A stretch of 64,000 nucleotides of DNA. It comes from Sulfitobacter pontiacus (GTDB lineage: Bacteria; Pseudomonadota; Alphaproteobacteria; Rhodobacterales; Rhodobacteraceae). Positions within the stretch are counted from its first letter, which is position 1. The number at the start of each line of letters is the position of its first letter. The stretch spans positions 1,451,501 to 1,515,500 of the forward strand of contig NZ_CP160849.1 of assembly GCF_040790665.1 (NCBI RefSeq), given 5' to 3'. Shown here piece by piece: positions 1 through 9,402 of this stretch. The notes beneath the pieces were generated by a model that worked only from the letters and a program-made list of their open reading frames with translations, searched no databases and was not told the origin of the DNA. The position numbers and the translations under genes were made by a program.

Positions 1-1
1 G

Positions 2-268
2 GTGACCAGCGCCTATCGCTATGTCGAATGGCCGCTGCCCAAAGCCACCTGCGACCGCCTGCGCGAGATCCCCGATTACGACCGCACCGGCGCATGCTTC
101 ATCAGCCACGAGGTCGACGATCTGCCCCGCCCCCGCGTGGCAGAGCTGCGCGAGGCAGGCGCGATGATCTGCTGCTGGACCGTGCGCAGTCTTTCAGTTG
201 AAAACGGCGCACGCGAATTTGCGCATAATATCACCTTCGAAGGCTATGACGCGCCGCTGCAAGGTTGA
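2..268 (+). CDS. Glycerophosphodiester phosphodiesterase, C-terminal part (cut by window edge)
   Basis: Only the last 88 codons are visible; the gene runs in from upstream, so the GTG at the edge need not be its start. The segment looks like the end of a GDPD TIM barrel: a late strand with a CCWTVRS-type motif (WTVN/WTVR in the family) followed by a short stretch ending in an F-E-G-Y segment. The family hydrolyses glycerophosphodiesters to glycerol 3-phosphate and an alcohol. The stop codon lies in the stretch leading into the next gene. Assignment comes from the C-terminal motif only, so it is moderate. Confidence 0.6.
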   Translation: MTSAYRYVEWPLPKATCDRLREIPDYDRTGACFISHEVDDLPRPRVAELREAGAMICCWTVRSLSVENGAREFAHNITFEGYDAPLQG

Positions 269-318
269 ACCGTCCGGCTTCGGCCACAGATAAGGCCTAT
301 GACAACGGGACATCCAGT

Positions 319-1506
319 ATGAACGCGCGCGACGTCGAAATCAGAATTGCCTCGCGCATCGCGCACATCGGTCAGGCGGAATGGGATGCCTGTGCCTGTC
401 CCGAAGCCGCCGGGGGCGCGCGCCCCGCGGACCCTTTCACCACCTTTCGTTTCCTTTCAGCACTAGAGGAAAGCGGCAGCGTCGGCCCCGGTACGGGGTG
501 GCAGCCGCAATACCTCAGCGCTGCCATTGACGGTCAGATCATCGCGGTTGCGCCGATGTACGCCAAGTCACACAGTCAGGGTGAATACATCTTTGACCAC
601 AGCTGGGCCCATGCGTTTGAACGGGCGGGCGGGCGCTATTACCCCAAGCTGCAGATCGCCGTGCCCCATACCCCTGCCACGGGCCGCCGTTTCCTGACCC
701 GTCCGAGGTTTGAAGAGACAGGCACCGCGGCCCTCATCCAGGGGGCGGTACAGCTGACCGATTCAAACGGGCTGTCGTCCTTGCACATTACCTTTTGTAC
801 CCAGGACGAGGCCGCCGCCGCAGAGCAACTGGGCATGCTTTCCCGCAAAAGCCAGCAGTTCCACTGGCACAACGCGGGCTTTAAGGACTTCGACGGGTTT
901 CTTGCCACGCTCAGCTCGCGCAAGCGCAAGAACATCCGCAAGGAACGCCAGCAGGCACAGGCCTTTGGCGGAGAGATAGAGGTGTTCACCGGCGACGATC
1001 TGCAGCCCGAACATTGGAATGCGTTCTGGCAATTCTATCAGGACACAGGTGCGCGCAAATGGGGCACGCCCTATCTGACACGCGCATTCTTCGACATCGC
1101 CCAGGACCAGCTACGCGACGACATGGCACTGGTGCTGGCCAAGCGGGATGGTGCATGGGTGGCGGGGGCGCTGAACTTTATCGGCGCAGATGCGCTTTAT
1201 GGGCGCTATTGGGGCTGCACTGAACATCATCCGTTCTTGCACTTTGAATTGTGCTATTATCAGGCCATCGATATCGCGATCAAACTGGGCCTCTCTACCG
1301 TCGAGGCAGGTGCGCAGGGGGAACACAAGCTCGCGCGCGGTTACCTGCCACAGGCGACGTGGTCGCTGCATTGGATGCGGGACGAGGGTTTTATGCGCGC
1401 TGTTGAAGACTATCTTGTACAGGAACGGGCAGCCGTTGACGAAGAGATAGACATTTTGACAGATTACGGCCCATTCAAAAGGGTCGAGGTTGAGGAACAG
1501 GAATGA
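319..1506 (+). CDS. COG3146 / DUF482 GNAT-fold acyltransferase (peptidoglycan-biosynthesis-like)
   Basis: 395 residues from the ATG at 319; an in-frame TTG at 265 overlaps the previous stop but adds a non-conserved leader, so I prefer 319. Features seen: the N-terminal EWDAC segment, a very basic central stretch ([14 protein letters not shown]), and the late [14 protein letters not shown] signature typical of COG3146. The family resembles FemAB aminoacyltransferases in fold; its substrate is not established. The stop overlaps the next start (ATGA at 1503), so it is translationally coupled to the pterin dehydratase gene. Family call firm, function loose. Confidence 0.85.
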   Translation: MNARDVEIRIASRIAHIGQAEWDACACPEAAGGARPADPFTTFRFLSALEESGSVGPGTGWQPQYLSAAIDGQIIAVAPMYAKSHSQGEYIFDHSWAHAFERAGGRYYPKLQIAVPHTPATGRRFLTRPRFEETGTAALIQGAVQLTDSNGLSSLHITFCTQDEAAAAEQLGMLSRKSQQFHWHNAGFKDFDGFLATLSSRKRKNIRKERQQAQAFGGEIEVFTGDDLQPEHWNAFWQFYQDTGARKWGTPYLTRAFFDIAQDQLRDDMALVLAKRDGAWVAGALNFIGADALYGRYWGCTEHHPFLHFELCYYQAIDIAIKLGLSTVEAGAQGEHKLARGYLPQATWSLHWMRDEGFMRAVEDYLVQERAAVDEEIDILTDYGPFKRVEVEEQE

Positions 1507-1814
1507 GCGAAAAATTAAGCGAAGAGACGCGCAAAACCGTATTGGCCCCCTTGTTCAGCACAGGCTGGGCTATGGTGGAGGACCGGGATGCGATCGTCAA
1601 AACCTTCAAGTTCAATGATTTCGCGGATGCTTTCGGCTGGATGACCCGCGCGGCGATCTGGGCCGAGAAATGGAACCACCATCCAGAGTGGGAGAACGTC
1701 TATAACAAGGTGATCGTCACCCTGACGACCCATGACGTGGATGGCCTAAGCTCGCTTGATGCCAAGCTGGCGCGCAAGATGGATGGATTGATGGGCGAGG
1801 TCAAAGCGGGCTAA
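1503..1814 (+). CDS. phhB: 4a-hydroxytetrahydrobiopterin dehydratase (PCD/DCoH family)
   Basis: 103 residues, normal family length. The conserved EKWNHHPEW motif at about residues 55-63 holds the active-site histidines, followed by the TTHDVDGLS segment. The enzyme dehydrates 4a-hydroxy-tetrahydropterin, recycling the cofactor of phenylalanine hydroxylase; in bacteria without that hydroxylase it may serve molybdopterin or another pterin. No phhA is in this window. It overlaps the acyltransferase gene by 4 nt and ends just before a bidirectional terminator shared with the convergent peroxiredoxin gene. Confidence 0.93.
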   Translation: MSEKLSEETRKTVLAPLFSTGWAMVEDRDAIVKTFKFNDFADAFGWMTRAAIWAEKWNHHPEWENVYNKVIVTLTTHDVDGLSSLDAKLARKMDGLMGEVKAG

Positions 1815-1842
1815 GGCACCATTAACCGTTGCATTATCCAAG

Positions 1843-1880
1843 AAAAACGCAGCCCCGGTGCCACCGCGGCTGCGTTTTTC
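1843..1880. terminator. Bidirectional intrinsic terminator between phhB and peroxiredoxin gene
   Basis: Perfect 8-bp stem ACGCAGCC (1847-1854) / GGCTGCGT (1868-1875), preceded by AAAA and followed by TTTTTC, so either strand reads a hairpin followed by U-rich sequence. It sits between two convergent stop codons. Confidence 0.85.
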
Positions 1881-1900
1881 TTCTTCAGGGTCGTGCAGGA

Positions 1901-2389
1901 TTACATGTTGTCCAGCAGTGCTTCACCGCCCGACATATCGCAGACGCCGGGTTGGACCTCGGCCTGGAATAGCGTGACCTTGCCGTCATCCACCAGCATC
2001 GCATAGCGTTTGGAGCGCGAGATCAGCCCCGCGGGCTCGGCCGAGAATTCCATGCCGATGGCTTTGGTAAAGGCGCTGTTGGCATCGGCGAGCATGGTGA
2101 TGCCAGCCGCCGTCGCGCCTGTCGATTCACCCCAAGCGGCCATAACAAAGGGGTCATTGCAGGACACGCAGATGATCTCGTCCACGCCTTTGGCGTCGAA
2201 CTGGTCCTTGGTGCGCACGAAGCTGGGCACATGGGCGGAATCGCAGGTGGGCGTATAGGCACCGGGCACGGCAAAGACGACGACCTTGCGGCCCTTTAGC
2301 TTGTCAGCCATCTGCACAGGCTGCGGGCCGTCCGGCCCCATTTGCACCAGCGTCGCATCGGGCAGCGTGTCGCCTTGGGAAATCGTCAT
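1901..2389 (-). CDS. Peroxiredoxin, Prx5/AhpE-like (redoxin fold)
   Basis: 162 residues from the ATG at 2389; a longer in-frame reading to 2524 lacks conservation and overlaps the divergent gene. The peroxidatic motif PGAYTPTC (residues 42-49, Cys49) is of the Prx5 type, and a second cysteine lies near the C-terminus (Cys150). Prx5 enzymes reduce hydrogen peroxide and organic peroxides with thioredoxin or glutathione. Divergent from the ferredoxin-reductase-like flavoprotein, leaving about 90 bp for both promoters. Confidence 0.92.
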   Translation of the reverse strand: MTISQGDTLPDATLVQMGPDGPQPVQMADKLKGRKVVVFAVPGAYTPTCDSAHVPSFVRTKDQFDAKGVDEIICVSCNDPFVMAAWGESTGATAAGITMLADANSAFTKAIGMEFSAEPAGLISRSKRYAMLVDDGKVTLFQAEVQPGVCDMSGGEALLDNM

Positions 2390-2481
2390 ATGCGTGACCT
2401 TTCGTGTCATTGCGTTTGTCTTCACGGAAGATATAGGCTTTGCACGCAGGCAGGAACACGGTTTTTTCGAAAGGGGCAAGG

Positions 2482-3690
2482 ATGGGTCATGTGGTGGTGA
2501 TCGGGGCAGGGCAGGCGGGGTCATCCTGTGTGGCCAAGCTGCGCAACTCCGGCTTTGAGGGTAAGATCACGTTGATCGGGGCCGAAACCGTGCCCCCCTA
2601 CCAGCGCCCGCCCTTGTCCAAGGCCTATCTGCTGGGCGACATGGCGCTTGAGCGGCTCTATCTGCGGCCCGAGAGTTTTTACGCCGACCACGGGATTGAC
2701 CTGATGCTGGGCACCGCGGTCGACAGCATCGATCCGGCGGCGCAGACCGTGCGGGTGAATGGCGGGGATATGGCCTATGACGATCTGGTGCTGACCACCG
2801 GATCTTTCCCGCGCCGTCTGCCCGCGCATATCGGTGGCGATCTGGCGGGCGTGCATGTGGTGCGCGACCTAAGGGACGTCGATACGATGGGCCCGCGCTT
2901 TACAGAAGGCGCGCGGGTGCTGATCGTGGGCGGTGGCTATATCGGGCTGGAGGCGGCCTCGGTCGCGGCCAAGCTGGGGTTGCAAGTGACGCTGGTAGAG
3001 ATGGGCGACCGCATCCTGCAACGGGTCGCAGCGCCGCAAACATCAGATTTTTTCCGCGCGCTGCACGAGGCGCATGGCGTCACCATCCGCGAAGGCGTCG
3101 GGCTTGAGCGTTTGACAGGCGACACGCATGTCACCGGCGCTGAACTGTCGGACGGCACGACGCTGGACGTGGATTTCGTGATCGTCGGCGTTGGCATCGG
3201 GGCGGCGACGGCGCTGGCCGATGCGGCGGGGATCGTGAATGACAACGGCATTATGACCGACAGCCACGGGCGCACTTCTGCACCGCATGTCTGGGCTGCA
3301 GGCGATTGCGCGTCCTTCCCTTATCGCGGCGGGCGCATCCGGTTGGAATCTGTGCCAAACGCCATTGATCAGGCCGAGCTGGTCGCGGAAAACATCATGG
3401 GTGCAAATAAGGAATATGTCGCCAAGCCGTGGTTCTGGTCGGACCAGTATGACGTGAAACTGCAGATCGCGGGGCTGAACATGGGCTATGATCGCGTGAT
3501 CACCCGACGCAGCGATGCCGATAGCGTGGCCTTCTGGTACTATCGCGGGGACGAACTGCTGGCGGTGGATGCGATGAACGATCCGCGCGGCTTCATGATC
3601 GGGCGCCGGTTGATCGAGGCGGGTAAATCCCCCGCGCCTGCGCTGATCGAAGACCCGAACACAGACCTGAAGGCACTGCTGAAGTCATGA
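2482..3690 (+). CDS. FAD/NAD-dependent ferredoxin/rhodocoxin-reductase-type oxidoreductase
   Basis: 402 residues from the ATG at 2482, preceded by an AAGG-type ribosome site; the 14 codons upstream are not protein-like. FAD Rossmann motif GAGQAG at residues 8-13, NAD motif GGGYIG near 150-155, and a second FAD motif AAGDCASFP near 275-285, then the C-terminal reductase domain with the WFWSDQYD signature. This is the architecture of putidaredoxin/rhodocoxin reductases feeding a [2Fe-2S] ferredoxin, often for a P450. No P450 or ferredoxin is adjacent, so its partner is unknown. Its stop overlaps the rsmD start. Confidence 0.88.
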   Translation: MGHVVVIGAGQAGSSCVAKLRNSGFEGKITLIGAETVPPYQRPPLSKAYLLGDMALERLYLRPESFYADHGIDLMLGTAVDSIDPAAQTVRVNGGDMAYDDLVLTTGSFPRRLPAHIGGDLAGVHVVRDLRDVDTMGPRFTEGARVLIVGGGYIGLEAASVAAKLGLQVTLVEMGDRILQRVAAPQTSDFFRALHEAHGVTIREGVGLERLTGDTHVTGAELSDGTTLDVDFVIVGVGIGAATALADAAGIVNDNGIMTDSHGRTSAPHVWAAGDCASFPYRGGRIRLESVPNAIDQAELVAENIMGANKEYVAKPWFWSDQYDVKLQIAGLNMGYDRVITRRSDADSVAFWYYRGDELLAVDAMNDPRGFMIGRRLIEAGKSPAPALIEDPNTDLKALLKS

Positions 3691-4238
3691 GGATCATCGC
3701 TGGCAAACACCGTGGCACCCAACTGGCCGACGTGGGTAAGGGCGATGCGGATGCGCATTTGCGCCCCACCTCTGACCGCGTGCGCGAGAGTCTGTTTTCG
3801 ATGCTGACCCATCATAATGTGATCAACGGCGCGCGGGTGCTTGACCTGTTCGCGGGCACCGGTGCCCTTGGGCTAGAGGCGCTGTCGCGCGGTGCGCGCG
3901 AGGTGGTGTTCATCGAGAACGGGCGCGTCGGGCAAAAGCTGATCACCGAGAACATCAAGAAGCTGCGGGCCGAGGGCGCGACCACGCTGATGCGCTCCGA
4001 CGCGACGGCACTTGGGGGTTGGATCGCGGCACCGTTCGATCTGGTCTTTCTTGACCCGCCTTATGGCAAGGGGATGGGCCAGACCGCCTTGGTCAAGGCG
4101 CGGGCGGGCGGCTGGCTGACACCCGATGCCATGATCGTCTGCGAGGAAAACGCCCCGCTTGATCCGCCCCAAGGGTTCACGCGCGAGGACAAGCGCAAGT
4201 ATGGCGACACCTGGATCACCCTGCTGCGCCAAGACTAG
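3687..4238 (+). CDS. rsmD: 16S rRNA (guanine(966)-N(2))-methyltransferase
   Basis: 183 residues, usual length. SAM-binding motif DLFAGTGALGLEALSRGA at about 53-70 and the amino-methyltransferase motif IV DPPY at 123-126. The N-terminal MRIIAGKHRG is the RsmD hallmark. It methylates G966 of 16S rRNA in the 30S subunit. Coupled to the upstream flavoprotein by a 4-nt ATGA overlap, without an obvious functional link. Confidence 0.95.
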   Translation: MRIIAGKHRGTQLADVGKGDADAHLRPTSDRVRESLFSMLTHHNVINGARVLDLFAGTGALGLEALSRGAREVVFIENGRVGQKLITENIKKLRAEGATTLMRSDATALGGWIAAPFDLVFLDPPYGKGMGQTALVKARAGGWLTPDAMIVCEENAPLDPPQGFTREDKRKYGDTWITLLRQD

Positions 4239-4323
4239 CCCAGTGGCCATCAACAGTTGCCGCTTTGCATTCGCTGCGCTGCGGCCTATGTGCTAACAAA
4301 GACGTAAAGGAAAGTAGACCGCC

Positions 4324-4989
4324 ATGAGCCTGAGCATGACCAGCACCTTCATCAAGCCGATGCACCCCGAGGGGCGCAAGTTCGTGGCGATCTTTGCCGC
4401 GATCACGCTGGTGCTCTTTATCATCGCTGAACCACTGGGATGGCTGGGGGTGGGCGCAACCGTCTGGTGCTACTACTTTTTCCGTGACCCTGAACGGGTG
4501 ACACCCAAGGGCGATAACCTTGTTATCAGCCCTGCCGATGGCATCGTATCACTGATCGAACCTGCCGTACCCCCCGCAGAGTTGGGGATGCCCGACACGC
4601 CGCTGACACGGGTCAGCGTGTTCATGAACGTATTTAACTGCCACGTGAATCGCGCCCCCGTCGCAGGCGAGATCACCGAAATCGCTTACCGCCCCGGCAA
4701 GTTTTTCAACGCCTCGCTGGACAAGGCGAGCGAGGATAACGAACGCAACAGCCTGCGCATCAAGATGGCCGACGGCCGCGAGGTCGCCGCCGTCCAGATC
4801 GCCGGTCTGGTTGCGCGTCGTATCGTGTGTTTCACCAAGAAGGGCGCGCATACGCAGGCGGGTCAACGCTTTGGTCTGATCCGCTTTGGATCGCGCGTCG
4901 ATGTCTACCTGCCCGAGGGGGTCACCCCGCGCGTCAGCATCGGTCAGACGATGGTCGCAGGCGAAACCGTGCTGGCAGAGCTTTCCTGA
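4324..4989 (+). CDS. psd: Phosphatidylserine decarboxylase, short (archaeal/alphaproteobacterial-type) proenzyme
   Basis: 221 residues. One N-terminal hydrophobic segment (about 20-50) anchors it in the inner membrane. SPADGIV (69-75) and the NCHVNRAP segment (His107) are conserved; the self-cleavage site is RFGSR, splitting Gly189-Ser190 to form the pyruvoyl group. It makes phosphatidylethanolamine from phosphatidylserine, and pssA follows 1 nt after its stop. An alternative start is the Met at residue 5. Confidence 0.95.
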   Translation: MSLSMTSTFIKPMHPEGRKFVAIFAAITLVLFIIAEPLGWLGVGATVWCYYFFRDPERVTPKGDNLVISPADGIVSLIEPAVPPAELGMPDTPLTRVSVFMNVFNCHVNRAPVAGEITEIAYRPGKFFNASLDKASEDNERNSLRIKMADGREVAAVQIAGLVARRIVCFTKKGAHTQAGQRFGLIRFGSRVDVYLPEGVTPRVSIGQTMVAGETVLAELS

Positions 4990-4990
4990 G

Positions 4991-5752
4991 ATGACCGATC
5001 AGCCCCCCGTCGCGCCGGATAAGACGAAAACCGAATTCTCGTTGCTACAGCTGTTGCCCAACATGCTGACCATTGCCGCGATCTGTGCCGGTATTTCCGC
5101 GATCCGTTTCGCCGCCGAGGGGAATATCGCGCTGGCTGTGGCGCTGATCACTCTGGCGAGTATCCTTGACGGGATGGACGGGCGCACCGCGCGCTATCTG
5201 GGCTTCAACAGCAAGATCGGGGCCGAGCTCGACAGTCTTGCGGATTTTGTGAACTTCGGCGTTGCCCCGCCTTTGGTGGTGTATTTCTGGGGGCTACAGG
5301 ATTCCTACCGTGCGGGCTGGCTGGCGGTGCTGGTCTTTGCGATCTGTTGCGTCATGCGGCTGGCGCGGTTCAACGTTGATTCCCGGACCAAAGACCCGCT
5401 GGACGATGGCGGCTATTTCACCGGTGTGCCGTCGCCTGCAGGTGCGATGCTGGTGATGCTGCCGATCTATCTGCCCTATGCCTTCGGCCCCGGTGCGGCG
5501 CTGCCCGACGTGGTATCCAGCCTGTATATCGTGCTGGTCGGCTGGGTCATGGTCAGCCGCATCCCCACGTGGTCGTTCAAATCGGTCAGCTTTTCGCGCG
5601 CCAACGTGACCTATTTCCTGATCTTCTTTACCGGCTTTATCGCCTGCCTGGTCAGCTTCCCCTGGGCCACATTGGTGATCTGCTGCTTTGCCTATGCAGG
5701 CAGCGTGCTGTGGGCCGTGATCGAGCTGAAGCTGGCCAAGCGCCGGGGCTGA
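4991..5752 (+). CDS. pssA: CDP-diacylglycerol-serine O-phosphatidyltransferase
   Basis: 253 residues from the ATG at 4991, directly after the psd stop. Contains the full CDP-alcohol phosphotransferase signature D63-G64-x2-A67-R68-x8-G77-x3-D81-x3-D85, with several membrane helices around and after it. It makes phosphatidylserine from CDP-diacylglycerol and serine; Psd then decarboxylates the product, so the two genes are one phosphatidylethanolamine operon. A longer reading frame from 4886 is inside psd and was rejected. Confidence 0.95.
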   Translation: MTDQPPVAPDKTKTEFSLLQLLPNMLTIAAICAGISAIRFAAEGNIALAVALITLASILDGMDGRTARYLGFNSKIGAELDSLADFVNFGVAPPLVVYFWGLQDSYRAGWLAVLVFAICCVMRLARFNVDSRTKDPLDDGGYFTGVPSPAGAMLVMLPIYLPYAFGPGAALPDVVSSLYIVLVGWVMVSRIPTWSFKSVSFSRANVTYFLIFFTGFIACLVSFPWATLVICCFAYAGSVLWAVIELKLAKRRG

Positions 5753-5755
5753 GGA

Positions 5756-6571
5756 TCAGCCCTGGCTATAGGTCGGGTGGAACATACCGGCGGGGGATTC
5801 GGTAAAGATCTCGTATCCGGTTTCGGTCACGCCGATAGAGTGTTCAAACTGCGCTGACAGGGATTTGTCGCGGGTGACCGCTGTCCAGTCATCGGCCAGT
5901 ACCTTGGTCTCTGCGCGGCCCAGATTGACCATCGGTTCAATAGTAAAGAACATGCCGGGTTCCAGCATGGCACCGGTGCCGGGGCGGCCATAATGCAGCA
6001 CGTTTGGCGGTGCGTGGAACACGCGGCCCAACCCGTGACCGCAGAAATCTGTCACGACGCTCATCCGGTGGGATTCCGCGAAGGTCTGGATCGCGTGGCC
6101 GATGTCACCAAAGGTATTGCCGGGCTTCACGACCTCGATCCCGCGCATCAGCGCGTCATGGGTCACGTTGATCAACCGCTCTGCCTTGCGCGACAGCTTG
6201 CCCGCGACATACATGCGCGAGTTATCTCCGTACCAGCCATCGACAATCACGGTGACGTCGATGTTCAGGATATCGCCATCCTTCAGCTTTTTGTCACCGG
6301 GGATGCCGTGGCAGACGACATGGTTCAACGAGATACAGCTGGCGTGTTGATAGCCCTTATACCCGATGGTGGCAGACTTCGCGCCGGCGTCTTCGATCAT
6401 CTGCGTGATCACACCGTCAATGGCACCGGTGGTCTGTCCGACAAACACATGTTCGGCGATGTCATCAAGGATTTGCGCCGCCAGCTTGCCCGCCGCGTGC
6501 ATCCCCGCGAAATCCGAGGGGTCGTAAATGCGAATGCCATCTTTGGTCTGGCGTCCTCGGTGTTCGTTCAT
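5756..6571 (-). CDS. map: Methionine aminopeptidase, type I
   Basis: 271 residues from the ATG at 6571, which has a GGAG ribosome site at good spacing; ATG 6589 is an alternative giving six more residues. All five metal ligands are present at D105, D116, H179, E212 and E243, each shifted by eight from the E. coli enzyme. It removes N-terminal methionine from nascent proteins in the cytosol. Convergent with pssA, with the two stop codons only a few bases apart. Confidence 0.95.
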   Translation of the reverse strand: MNEHRGRQTKDGIRIYDPSDFAGMHAAGKLAAQILDDIAEHVFVGQTTGAIDGVITQMIEDAGAKSATIGYKGYQHASCISLNHVVCHGIPGDKKLKDGDILNIDVTVIVDGWYGDNSRMYVAGKLSRKAERLINVTHDALMRGIEVVKPGNTFGDIGHAIQTFAESHRMSVVTDFCGHGLGRVFHAPPNVLHYGRPGTGAMLEPGMFFTIEPMVNLGRAETKVLADDWTAVTRDKSLSAQFEHSIGVTETGYEIFTESPAGMFHPTYSQG

Positions 6572-6605
6572 CACCGCTGTCTCCGTCATATGAATTTGGT
6601 GCTGT

Positions 6606-7343
6606 CTAACCCGCTTGGCCCCCAAGAGCCAGTGCAGGCGGGTCGATTAGGGGGATTGCGCCCGCAACGCTGACCCCAAGGGGGCTGATATGGGTGCCGA
6701 TGACATGGGTTTCCAGCCCTGCGGCGCGGGCGTCGGCAAAAGCGGCGGCATAGGCAGGATCGATATCGGCCGCCACGCTAAAGGCGCTGCAATCGGTCCG
6801 CTGCACCAGATAAAGCAGCACGGCGCGGTGCCCGTCCCGTGCCATCTGCGCCAGCTCTCCCAGATGCTTAGCGCCGCGTTTGGTCACGCTGTCGGGGAAT
6901 TCGACCAGCCCCTCGCGCCGCGACAGGGTGGCGGATTTCACCTCGACATAGGCGTCGGGCAGGCCGGGCTCGGCCAGCAGAAAGTCGATGCGCGAGTTTT
7001 CACCATATTTCACTTCGGGCCGCACGGTCGTGTAGCCCGCGAGCGGGGCGATCTGCCGGCCCATTAACGCGGCCTTGATCGCACGGTTCGGCAGCGCGGT
7101 GTCGACGCCGGTGAAATGCCCGTTCTCGTGGTCAACCAGTCGCCAGCCGTAATTCAGCTTGCGCTTGGGGTCATCATTGGGCTCGAGCCATATTTTCATG
7201 CCCGCTGTGGCCAGCCCCATCATAGACCCGGGGTTGGCGCAATGCGCCGTCACCTCGGTGCCGTCCTCAAGCTGGCAATCGGCCAGAAACCGTTTGTAGC
7301 GGCGGATCAGGCGGGCGGGGACAAGTTCGGTTTGAAAGCGCAT
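6606..7343 (-). CDS. sfsA: Sugar fermentation stimulation protein homolog SfsA
   Basis: 245 residues from the ATG at 7343 (start MRFQTELVPARLIRRYKRF, typical of the family); an upstream in-frame ATG at 7364 seems too long. Conserved segments CANPGSM, ENSRIDFLL and YVEVKSATL match SfsA, a nuclease-like fold protein reported to bind DNA in E. coli; its true role is uncertain. Lies between map (same strand) and the divergent CinA-type gene. Confidence 0.93.
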   Translation of the reverse strand: MRFQTELVPARLIRRYKRFLADCQLEDGTEVTAHCANPGSMMGLATAGMKIWLEPNDDPKRKLNYGWRLVDHENGHFTGVDTALPNRAIKAALMGRQIAPLAGYTTVRPEVKYGENSRIDFLLAEPGLPDAYVEVKSATLSRREGLVEFPDSVTKRGAKHLGELAQMARDGHRAVLLYLVQRTDCSAFSVAADIDPAYAAAFADARAAGLETHVIGTHISPLGVSVAGAIPLIDPPALALGGQAG

Positions 7344-7389
7344 GGGGGGTGACCTATACCTCAATTAACGGCCCCTCAAGGAGACAGCC

Positions 7390-8109
7390 ATGCCCAACCC
7401 CACTGCTGCGATGATCGTCATCGGCGATGAGATCCTGTCGGGGCGCACCCGCGATTCAAACATGCACCATTTGGCGGGGCAGTTGACCAGCGTCGGGATC
7501 GACCTAAAAGAAGTCCGTGTGGTGGGGGATGAAAACGGCACGATCATTGCCGCGGTGCAGGAACTGTCGCGCGTCTATGACAGCGTGTTCACCAGTGGCG
7601 GTATCGGGCCGACCCATGATGACATCACCGCCGATTGCATCGCCGCTGCGTTCAACAAGCATATCGACGTGCGCGAGGATGCCCGCGGCATTCTAGCCGA
7701 CCACTACGCCAAAAGCGCGACAGAGCTGAACACCGCCCGTCTGCGCATGGCGCGTATCCCCGATGATGCCACGCTGATCGACAATCCCGTGTCGGCGGCA
7801 CCGGGGTTCAAGCTGGAAAACGTCTATGTCATGGCCGGTGTCCCCGCCGTGTTCGAGGCAATGGTCGCCAGCGTTCTGCCAACCCTGACCGGTGGGGCCC
7901 CCCTGATCAGCGCCACCCATCGCATCGAACGCGGAGAGGGCGACATCGCCGGACCGTTGGGAGAGTTGGCGCATAGCTATCCCAACCTCTCTATCGGGTC
8001 CTACCCCTTCCAGAAAGACGGCAAATACGGCGCGCATATCGTGATCCGGGGCAATGATCAGGCCGAGGTCGACGCGGCGATGGCAAAGCTCGCGCAGGTG
8101 TTCCCGTGA
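7390..8109 (+). CDS. CinA N-terminal-type (MoCF) molybdopterin-binding domain protein
   Basis: 239 residues with a strong AAGGAG site. Starts with VIGDEILSGRTRDSN and carries TSGGIGPTHDD, both hallmarks of the MoaB/Mog/CinA fold. The C-terminal nicotinamide-nucleotide amidase domain of full CinA is absent, as in many stand-alone CinA-N proteins. Members include FAD/ADP-ribose pyrophosphatase-like enzymes; the reaction here cannot be fixed from sequence. Overlaps the next gene by 4 nt (GTGA at 8106). Confidence 0.87.
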   Translation: MPNPTAAMIVIGDEILSGRTRDSNMHHLAGQLTSVGIDLKEVRVVGDENGTIIAAVQELSRVYDSVFTSGGIGPTHDDITADCIAAAFNKHIDVREDARGILADHYAKSATELNTARLRMARIPDDATLIDNPVSAAPGFKLENVYVMAGVPAVFEAMVASVLPTLTGGAPLISATHRIERGEGDIAGPLGELAHSYPNLSIGSYPFQKDGKYGAHIVIRGNDQAEVDAAMAKLAQVFP

Positions 8110-8820
8110 CCGATCTGGCGCAGCTTTATCAGGTCATCGACCACACATGGCCCGCCGCGAAAATCTGGACCGAAACCGGCTGGACTCTGCGGGACGGGCA
8201 GGGCGGGGGCAAACGCGTCTCTGCCGCGACGATGGCCGAACCCAATGCGGATATCGGTCAGGCCGAGGCCGCGATGCACGCCATGGACCAGCGCCCAATC
8301 TTCATGATCCGCGACGGCGACGACACGCTGGATACAGAACTGGCCGCGCGCGGGTATGACATCGTCGATCCGGTGAATGTCTATATCGCACCGGTCGGCA
8401 AGCTGACCGATGTGCCGATGCCGCGGGTGACCGCTTTCCAGATATGGGAGCCGCTGGCCATCATGACAGAGATTTGGGCCAAGGGCGGCGTGGGCCCTGA
8501 ACGGATCAACGTGATGCACCGCGCCGCGACCAAAACCGCGATCCTGACCCGCTCGCTGGAACGAGATGCCCGGTGGCGTCGCCTTTGCCGCGCTGCATGA
8601 TGGCGTATGCATGGTCCATGCGGTCGAGGTGCTGGAACACCAGCGCGGGCAGGGTGTGGCGAAATGGCTGATGCGAAGCGCCGGTTTCTGGGCGCAGGCG
8701 CAGGGGGCGACGCAGGTGGCGGTTCTTTGCACAAAGGCGAACGCGGCCGCGAACCGCCTGTATCAGGGTCTGGGCTTTGATCTGGTAGGGCACTATCATT
8801 ACCGTCAATCCCCTGACTAA
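8106..8820 (+). pseudogene. GNAT N-acetyltransferase gene, frameshifted
   Basis: Frame 1 (8106-8600) gives an acetyltransferase N-terminal half that degenerates after about residue 150. The C-terminal half, with acetyl-CoA loop HQRGQGVAKWLMRSA and LYQGLGFDLVGHYHYR ending, continues in another frame (about 8557-8820). The break coincides with a tandem CGCT CGCT at 8550-8557: deleting one copy restores one continuous protein reading ...ILTRWNEMPGGVAFAAL. So a 4-bp duplication likely disrupted a gene of about 236 codons. It could also be an assembly error. Start GTG 8106 overlaps the CinA-type stop. Confidence 0.8.
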
Positions 8821-8832
8821 AGGAGCCGCCCC

Positions 8833-9402
8833 ATGGCGCATGATGCCCCCACTGCCCTGAACCTGCCGATGGTCGATCCGCTGCCCGAGGACACGCAGAA
8901 ATACTTTGATGTCTGTCAGGAGAAGCTGGGGATGGTGCCGAATGTGCTACAGGCCTATGCCTTTGACATCGACAAGCTGAACGCCTTTACCGCGATGTAC
9001 AACGACCTGATGCTGGACGCGTCGAACCTTTCAAAGCTGGAACGCGAGATGATCGCGGTCGTCGTGTCCTCCGTGAACAAATGCTACTATTGTCTGACGG
9101 CCCATGGCGCGGCTGTGCGGCAACTGTCGGGCAATCCGATCCTTGGGGAACAGATGGTGATGAACTGGCGCGTCGCCGATCTGGACGCGCGGCAAACCGC
9201 GATGCTGGCCTTTGCCGAACACCTGACCGTCGCCAGCGCCAAAACCACCGAGGCGGACCGTCAGGCGCTGCGCGATGTGGGCTTTTCCGACCGCGATATC
9301 TTTGACATCGCATCGGTCACAGGGTTCTTCAACATGACCAACCGCGTCGCCAGTGCGACCGAAATGAAACCGAACGACGCTTACCACGCGCAGTTCAGAT
9401 GA
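8833..9402 (+). CDS. Peroxidase-related / AhpD-like carboxymuconolactone-decarboxylase family protein
   Basis: 189 residues. The AhpD core carries the redox pair C84-x-x-C87 followed by H91 (NKCYYCLTAHG), and the protein has the N-terminal VPNVLQAYA segment of the uncharacterised-peroxidase-related subfamily. Such proteins reduce peroxides using a CxxC disulfide relay. Ribosome site AAAGGAG at 8818. It overlaps the following OmpA gene start (ATGA at 9399). Confidence 0.9.
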   Translation: MAHDAPTALNLPMVDPLPEDTQKYFDVCQEKLGMVPNVLQAYAFDIDKLNAFTAMYNDLMLDASNLSKLEREMIAVVVSSVNKCYYCLTAHGAAVRQLSGNPILGEQMVMNWRVADLDARQTAMLAFAEHLTVASAKTTEADRQALRDVGFSDRDIFDIASVTGFFNMTNRVASATEMKPNDAYHAQFR

